Assembly: GCA_036397875.1 (NCBI GenBank)
Contig: DASWIC010000224.1
Span: forward strand, 1 to 8,724
Length of the DNA stretch: 8,724 bases
Reading direction: 5' to 3'
Source of the DNA: SG8-41 sp036397875
GTDB taxonomy: Bacteria; Pseudomonadota; Gammaproteobacteria; Burkholderiales; SG8-41
Part shown: positions 5,056 to 8,724 of the stretch, piece after piece
Layout of the letters: each line of letters opens with the position of its first letter
Position numbering within the stretch: position 1 is the first letter of the stretch
Translations under genes and position numbers: made by a program
Notes under the pieces: model-generated
Database searches by the model: none
The model's input: only the letters and a program-made list of their open reading frames with translations
Told to the model about the DNA's origin: nothing

Positions 5056-7161
5056 GTGATCTCATCGTCACCTGACCAGGAACTGCTGCTGACGGGCATG
5101 CTGCTGATGGCTGCGTGCTACGGGGCGGGGGCGCTTTCGTCCCTGCTGGCAAGGGGGTCGGGCCGACTCGCGCTCGGCGTGGGTCACCTGGCCGCGCTTG
5201 CGGGGGCCGTGGTAGGCCTCGCCGTTTCGCTCGGCGTGCTCCTCGGCGACCCGGGCTCCACGCTGACCCTGCCGCTCCCGGACCTCTTCCCGTTCGCCCG
5301 GCTTTCGCTCGCGGTGGACGGGCTCTCGGCCTACTTCCTGCTCGTCATCTCCGTTGTGGCCATCGCGGCGGCCATCTACGGTCCGGCCTACCTCCGGGCA
5401 CACTCGCCCGACGCGGGACCGTCGCGGCAGGCGGCGCAGGTGTTCGCGTTGAATGTGTTCCTGGGCTGCATGGTGTTCGTCTGCTGCGCCGGCGACGCGC
5501 TGACCTTCCTCCTCTGCTGGGAAGGCATGACGCTCGCCAGCTACGTTCTCGTCGTCTCCGACGACCGGGATGGCGAGAACGCGCGGGCCGGGCTCCTCTA
5601 CCTGGTGATGACCCACGGCGGCACGGCCCTGCTCCTCGTCGCATTTCTCGCCCTGACCGAGCGGGCCGGCGCGTTCGATTTCGCGGCCCTGCGCGCCGCA
5701 GCGATTGACCTCGACGGCACGACGCGAACGACGCTGTTCTTCCTGGCGCTCGCGGGCTTCGCCACCAAGGCCGGCGTGATTCCCCTCCACGTCTGGCTTC
5801 CTCGCGCGCACCCGGCGGCCCCGAGCCACGTCTCGGCGCTGATGTCGGGCGTCATGCTCAAGGTCGCAATCTACGGGATGCTGCGCTTCGGCTTCGACCT
5901 TCTCGCCCCGGTTGCCGGGCCGCTCCCGGCCTCCTGGGGTTGGACGGTGCTCGTCGCGGGCACGATCTCGGCCGTGCTCGGCGTGCTCTACGCGCTCCAG
6001 CAGCACGACCTCAAGCGCCTGCTCGCGTTCCACAGCGTCGAGAACATCGGGATCATCCTCATCGGGGTCGGGCTGGCGATGATTCTGTGGCGCACGGAGG
6101 GCGCGGGCGGCACCTTGGCGACCGTCGCGCTCACCGCCGCACTCCTGCACACCATCAACCATGCGGCATTCAAAGGCCTTCTCTTCCTCGGCGCGGGCAG
6201 CGTCCTCTGCCGCACGCACGTTCGCAACATCGAGGAGCTCGGCGGGCTCGCCCGGCGCATGCCCTGGACGGCGGGGCTGTTTTTGCTCGGAGCCGTCGCG
6301 ATCTCGGGCCTTCCCCCGCTCAACGGGTTCGTCAGCGAGTGGCTCACCTTCCAGGCCCTCCTCGGCGGCGCCAGCCGTTTCCACGGCCCGGCCGGGCTCG
6401 CCATCGTCTTCTCCGCGGCGATGCTGGCGCTCACGGGAGGCCTCGCCGCCGCCTGCTTCGCGAAGGCGTTCGGCGTCACGTTCCTCGGCCGCGCGCGAAC
6501 GCCCCAAGCCGAGCACGCCACCGAAGCGCCGCCGTCGATGATCGCCGGCATGGTCTGGCTCGGAGCGTTGTGCGTGGCCCTCGGTGTCGCGCCGGGCTAC
6601 GCGATGCGCCTGCTCGACGCGCCGACGGCCGGGCTGCTGCACGGCCCCGGGGCGAGCGCTGTCGTGACGGCCCGGGGACCGCTGGTGCTCTCGGCCGGGC
6701 TGACGTCGTCGGGGATCTCCGCCACGACCATTTCAATGACGGTGATGGCCGCGCTCCTGATCGCGCTCGCCGCGATGGCGTGGATCCTGCGCCGCGGATT
6801 GCGGCGTGCCCCGCCCCGCACCGCGCCGACGTGGACGAGCGGGATGATCCCGACGGCACGGTTCGACTATACGGCGACGGCGTTTGCCAAGCCGCTCCGG
6901 TTCGTGTTCGCGGCGCTCTACCGCCCCCGCCGCGAGGTGACCCGGGAGATCGCCGGGACGCCGTACGTCGTCCGCCGCATCCACTATGCCGGAGAGATCG
7001 TGGACCTCTCGGAGACGCAGATTTACCACCGCGTCCAGCGCGGCATCACGGCGCTCTCGCGGACGATTCGCGCCCGCAGCACCGGCCGCATCTACGGCTA
7101 CATCGGGTTCGTGCTCGGGACCCTCTTCGTGGCGCTCCTGCTGTTCGGGGTGGGCCCATGA
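5056..7161 (+). CDS. hyfB: Hydrogenase-4 component B-like antiporter-type membrane subunit
   Basis: This polytopic inner-membrane protein is homologous to HyfB/HycC and, more distantly, to NuoL/M/N and MrpA/D. It is expected to carry protons or Na+ in a group-4 hydrogenase-type or related complex. From GTG 5056 it has 701 residues (E. coli HyfB about 670). The proton_antiporter domain covers about 110-430. Key residues are present: Glu156 (CWEGMTLASY), Lys238 (ATKAGVIPLHVWLPRAHP), Lys269 (SGVMLKVAIYG), Lys373 (NHAAFKGLLFLGAG) and Lys470 (CFAKAFGVTF). The HSVENIGIILIG and SGLPPLNGFVSEW motifs are typical. A C-terminal arm (YTATAFAKPLRFVF onward) ends in a last helix. At 593-596 it reads WTSG where the homologs I recall have WxCG. 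The start is uncertain: GTG 5056 preserves the first helix (ELLLTGMLLMAACYGAGALSSL), while ATG 5098 would truncate it; neither has a good RBS. It overlaps hyfC by ATGA. Confidence 0.93.
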   Translation: MISSSPDQELLLTGMLLMAACYGAGALSSLLARGSGRLALGVGHLAALAGAVVGLAVSLGVLLGDPGSTLTLPLPDLFPFARLSLAVDGLSAYFLLVISVVAIAAAIYGPAYLRAHSPDAGPSRQAAQVFALNVFLGCMVFVCCAGDALTFLLCWEGMTLASYVLVVSDDRDGENARAGLLYLVMTHGGTALLLVAFLALTERAGAFDFAALRAAAIDLDGTTRTTLFFLALAGFATKAGVIPLHVWLPRAHPAAPSHVSALMSGVMLKVAIYGMLRFGFDLLAPVAGPLPASWGWTVLVAGTISAVLGVLYALQQHDLKRLLAFHSVENIGIILIGVGLAMILWRTEGAGGTLATVALTAALLHTINHAAFKGLLFLGAGSVLCRTHVRNIEELGGLARRMPWTAGLFLLGAVAISGLPPLNGFVSEWLTFQALLGGASRFHGPAGLAIVFSAAMLALTGGLAAACFAKAFGVTFLGRARTPQAEHATEAPPSMIAGMVWLGALCVALGVAPGYAMRLLDAPTAGLLHGPGASAVVTARGPLVLSAGLTSSGISATTISMTVMAALLIALAAMAWILRRGLRRAPPRTAPTWTSGMIPTARFDYTATAFAKPLRFVFAALYRPRREVTREIAGTPYVVRRIHYAGEIVDLSETQIYHRVQRGITALSRTIRARSTGRIYGYIGFVLGTLFVALLLFGVGP

Positions 7162-8102
7162 TGACCGGCGAGAGTCCGCTCGGGCTCGTGCTCCTCGAGA
7201 TGGCCCTCCTCGTGCTGCTCGGGCCGCTCGTTACCGGCATCATCCAGAAGTTGAAGGCCCGGCTCCAGTGCCGGCAGGGGGCCGGGGTCCTTCAGCCGTA
7301 CCGCGACCTTGGAAAGCTGCTCCGCAAGGGCACGGTGCAGGCGGACACGGCCTCGGGATTCTTCCGGTGGATTCCAGTGCTCGTGCTCGCTGCCACGGTG
7401 GCCGCGGGCGCACTCGTTCCGGTTGTCCGGGCGGGGCCGTCCGCCTTTCCGTTGGGCGACGCGTTGATGCTCCTCGGGCTGCTCGCGCTGGCGCGCTTCC
7501 TCACGGCGGTCGGTGCGCTCGACGCCGGCGGCGCGTTCGGCGGCATGGGGGCTTCGCGGGAGATGACGATCGCGCCGCTCGTCGAGCCGGTCCTGATGAT
7601 GGTCGTGTTCTCGACCGCGGTGGCCGCCGGGACGACGGAGCTCGGCGCCCTCGCAGCGCAGCGCGGGACGTCGTGGATCCTCGACTGGCACGCGGCGGAC
7701 TTCCTGGGCTTTGCGGCCATGCTCGTGCTGCTCCCGTCAGAGACGGGCCGCATCCCCGTGGACAACCCGGATACCCACCTCGAGCTCACGATGCTGCACG
7801 AAGGCATGCTGCTCGAGCACTCCGGGCCGGGGCTCGGCTGCATGGCCCTCGCGTCGCACACCCGGCAGATCGTGACCCTCGGCCTCGTATCAGCCCTCTT
7901 CTTCCCGGTCGCGGCGGACGGCGCGGACGCCACGGGCCTTCTACTCGGAGCCGGAGCGTTCGCGGCGAAGATCCTCGTGCTCGCGACCTACCTTGCGCTC
8001 GTGGAATCGTCCTACGCCAAGCTCCGGCTGTTCCGGGTGCCGCAGTACCTCGCCATCGGCTTCGTGTGCGCTCTCACGGCGCTCGCGCTGAGGATCCTGT
8101 GA
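7158..8102 (+). CDS. hyfC: Hydrogenase-4 component C-like membrane subunit (NuoH family)
   Basis: This integral membrane subunit of the HyfC/HycD/NuoH family connects the catalytic arm to the antiporter-like subunits. It has 314 residues, close to E. coli HyfC, with about eight hydrophobic segments. The N-terminal family motif is RLQCRQGAGVLQPYRDLGKL (about 35-54), corresponding to the NuoH R.Q.R.GP...G..QP..D..KL region. The loop motif ETGRIPVDNPDTHLELTM begins at Glu195 and continues HEGMLLEHSG, which is the HyfC/HycD form rather than the NuoH ETNRAPFDLPE form, so this is a hydrogenase-type complex and not NADH dehydrogenase. The start is ATG 7158, overlapping the hyfB stop (ATGA); a second ATG follows at 7161. 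Its own stop overlaps the next start (GTGA), indicating translational coupling of the three genes. Confidence 0.94.
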   Translation: MMTGESPLGLVLLEMALLVLLGPLVTGIIQKLKARLQCRQGAGVLQPYRDLGKLLRKGTVQADTASGFFRWIPVLVLAATVAAGALVPVVRAGPSAFPLGDALMLLGLLALARFLTAVGALDAGGAFGGMGASREMTIAPLVEPVLMMVVFSTAVAAGTTELGALAAQRGTSWILDWHAADFLGFAAMLVLLPSETGRIPVDNPDTHLELTMLHEGMLLEHSGPGLGCMALASHTRQIVTLGLVSALFFPVAADGADATGLLLGAGAFAAKILVLATYLALVESSYAKLRLFRVPQYLAIGFVCALTALALRIL

Positions 8103-8724
8103 GCGCCGAGTCGGTCTACACGATCGTCGACGATCTCGGCGCGCTGCTGCTGTTCACCATGATCCTGATCCTCGCGGCAGGCCAGATCTACCGCGCCATC
8201 TACGCCGTGGCCGCCCAGTCGCTTCTCATCGCCATCGCCGGCGGGGTCCTCGCGACGGCCACCGGGAACGTGGACCTCTGGGTGATTGCCGGCGTCACGC
8301 TCGGCGTCAAGGCCATCGTACTGCCATGGGTGCTGCTCTGGGTCGTCCGGCGCATGAACGTCCGGCGCGAGGTGGAGCCGGTGATCCCCGTCGCCGCGAC
8401 GCTCACCCTCGCCGTGATGGTCGTCGTGATGTCGTTTCACGTGAGTGCCTCGCTCGGCTCGGTCCGCCATGCGATCACCGGCAACGCGCTCCCGGTCGGC
8501 ATCGCCCTCACCCTGCTCGGTGTGCTGGTCATGGCGACCCGCAAGACGGCGCTGCACCAGATGGTGGGCCTGTTCGCGTCGGAGAACGGAATCTTCTTCA
8601 CGGCGATGGCGGTGACGCAGGGCATGCCGCTCATCATCGAAATCGGCGTGATCCTCGACGTCATCCTCGCCGCGCTCGTCATGGCGATCATGGTGCTCCG
8701 GGTGCGCTCGACGGTCGACGCCGA
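8099..8724 (+). CDS. hyfE: Hydrogenase-4 component E-like subunit, 3' end beyond window
   Basis: I translated this frame by hand; it stays open from GTG 8099 to the window end (208 codons plus two bases). HyfE is a small polytopic membrane subunit whose C-terminal half resembles NuoK. Seen here: an N-terminal helix (LGALLLFTMILILAAGQIY), further hydrophobic segments, then FASENGIFFTAMAVTQGMPL with Glu162 and IIEIGVILDVILAALVMAIM with Glu181, the acidic residues expected in the membrane path. E. coli HyfE has 216 residues, so only a few codons are probably missing. The final visible residues (VRSTVDA) match the family's hydrophilic ending. The start overlaps the hyfC stop by 4 nt. Confidence 0.92.
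   Translation, partial: MSAESVYTIVDDLGALLLFTMILILAAGQIYRAIYAVAAQSLLIAIAGGVLATATGNVDLWVIAGVTLGVKAIVLPWVLLWVVRRMNVRREVEPVIPVAATLTLAVMVVVMSFHVSASLGSVRHAITGNALPVGIALTLLGVLVMATRKTALHQMVGLFASENGIFFTAMAVTQGMPLIIEIGVILDVILAALVMAIMVLRVRSTVDA

Noticed and set aside
5068..6642. 524-codon open frame on the minus strand across hyfB
   Set aside because: It is an Arg/Glu/Gly-rich low-complexity translation opposite a conserved membrane protein, with no family features.
5940..7157. Long extension of the hyfC frame upstream through hyfB
   Set aside because: It is an Arg/Ala/Pro-rich out-of-frame translation of hyfB; the ATGA overlap at 7158 gives a normal-length HyfC.

Overview
The window is GC-rich chromosomal DNA from a proteobacterium. 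The replicative polymerase (dnaE) reads like a betaproteobacterial DnaE, with RFEDIVALVALYRPGPMELIPEF and FRRKQGGRVDYPDPRVEP-type segments. Short tandem heptamers in intergenic and even coding DNA also fit that group, but this placement is my inference from remembered family sequences, not from a search.

Layout. (1) 1-2943: dnaE, cut at its 5' side by the window edge, with two in-frame low-complexity insertions (heptamer array 1078-1105; G/C-run palindrome 1863-1914) and a C-terminal tail made of a third repeat (2926-2953). (2) 2940-3701: an exported protein with kinesin-light-chain-type TPRs, whose likely GTG start overlaps the dnaE stop inside the heptamer array. (3) 3715-3773: a convergent spacer made mostly of heptamers. 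(4) 3774-4052, minus strand: acylphosphatase. (5) 4203-4658: a DsrE-like lipoprotein with a perfect Shine-Dalgarno, ended by a strong intrinsic terminator (4683-4712). (6) 4726-4764: an AT-rich island with a promoter candidate and an inverted repeat. (7) 4809-5048: an unrecognised small membrane protein. (8) 5056-8724: hyfB, hyfC and hyfE (the last cut at the window end), joined by 4-nt stop/start overlaps.

How the genes relate. hyfB, hyfC and hyfE encode the membrane arm of a group-4 hydrogenase or hydrogenase-related, complex-I-like ion-translocating complex. The proton-path lysines and glutamate of HyfB are present. The catalytic and Fe-S subunits, which would decide between a true [NiFe] hydrogenase and a related complex lacking the metal site, would lie to the right of the window. 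The B-C-E order without hyfA upstream or hyfD between differs from the E. coli hyf operon and resembles compact versions such as mycobacterial Rv0083-Rv0087. The left part (dnaE, TPR, acyP, DsrE-like) has no evident functional link to it.

The least expected signals are the recurrent 7-bp periodic arrays of different sequence, including those inside and at the end of dnaE; the G/C-run palindrome encoded within dnaE; and a 26-nt near-identical match between the end of the small ORF and an internal hyfB motif (QHDLKRLLA). No rRNA, tRNA, CRISPR array or transposase was seen.
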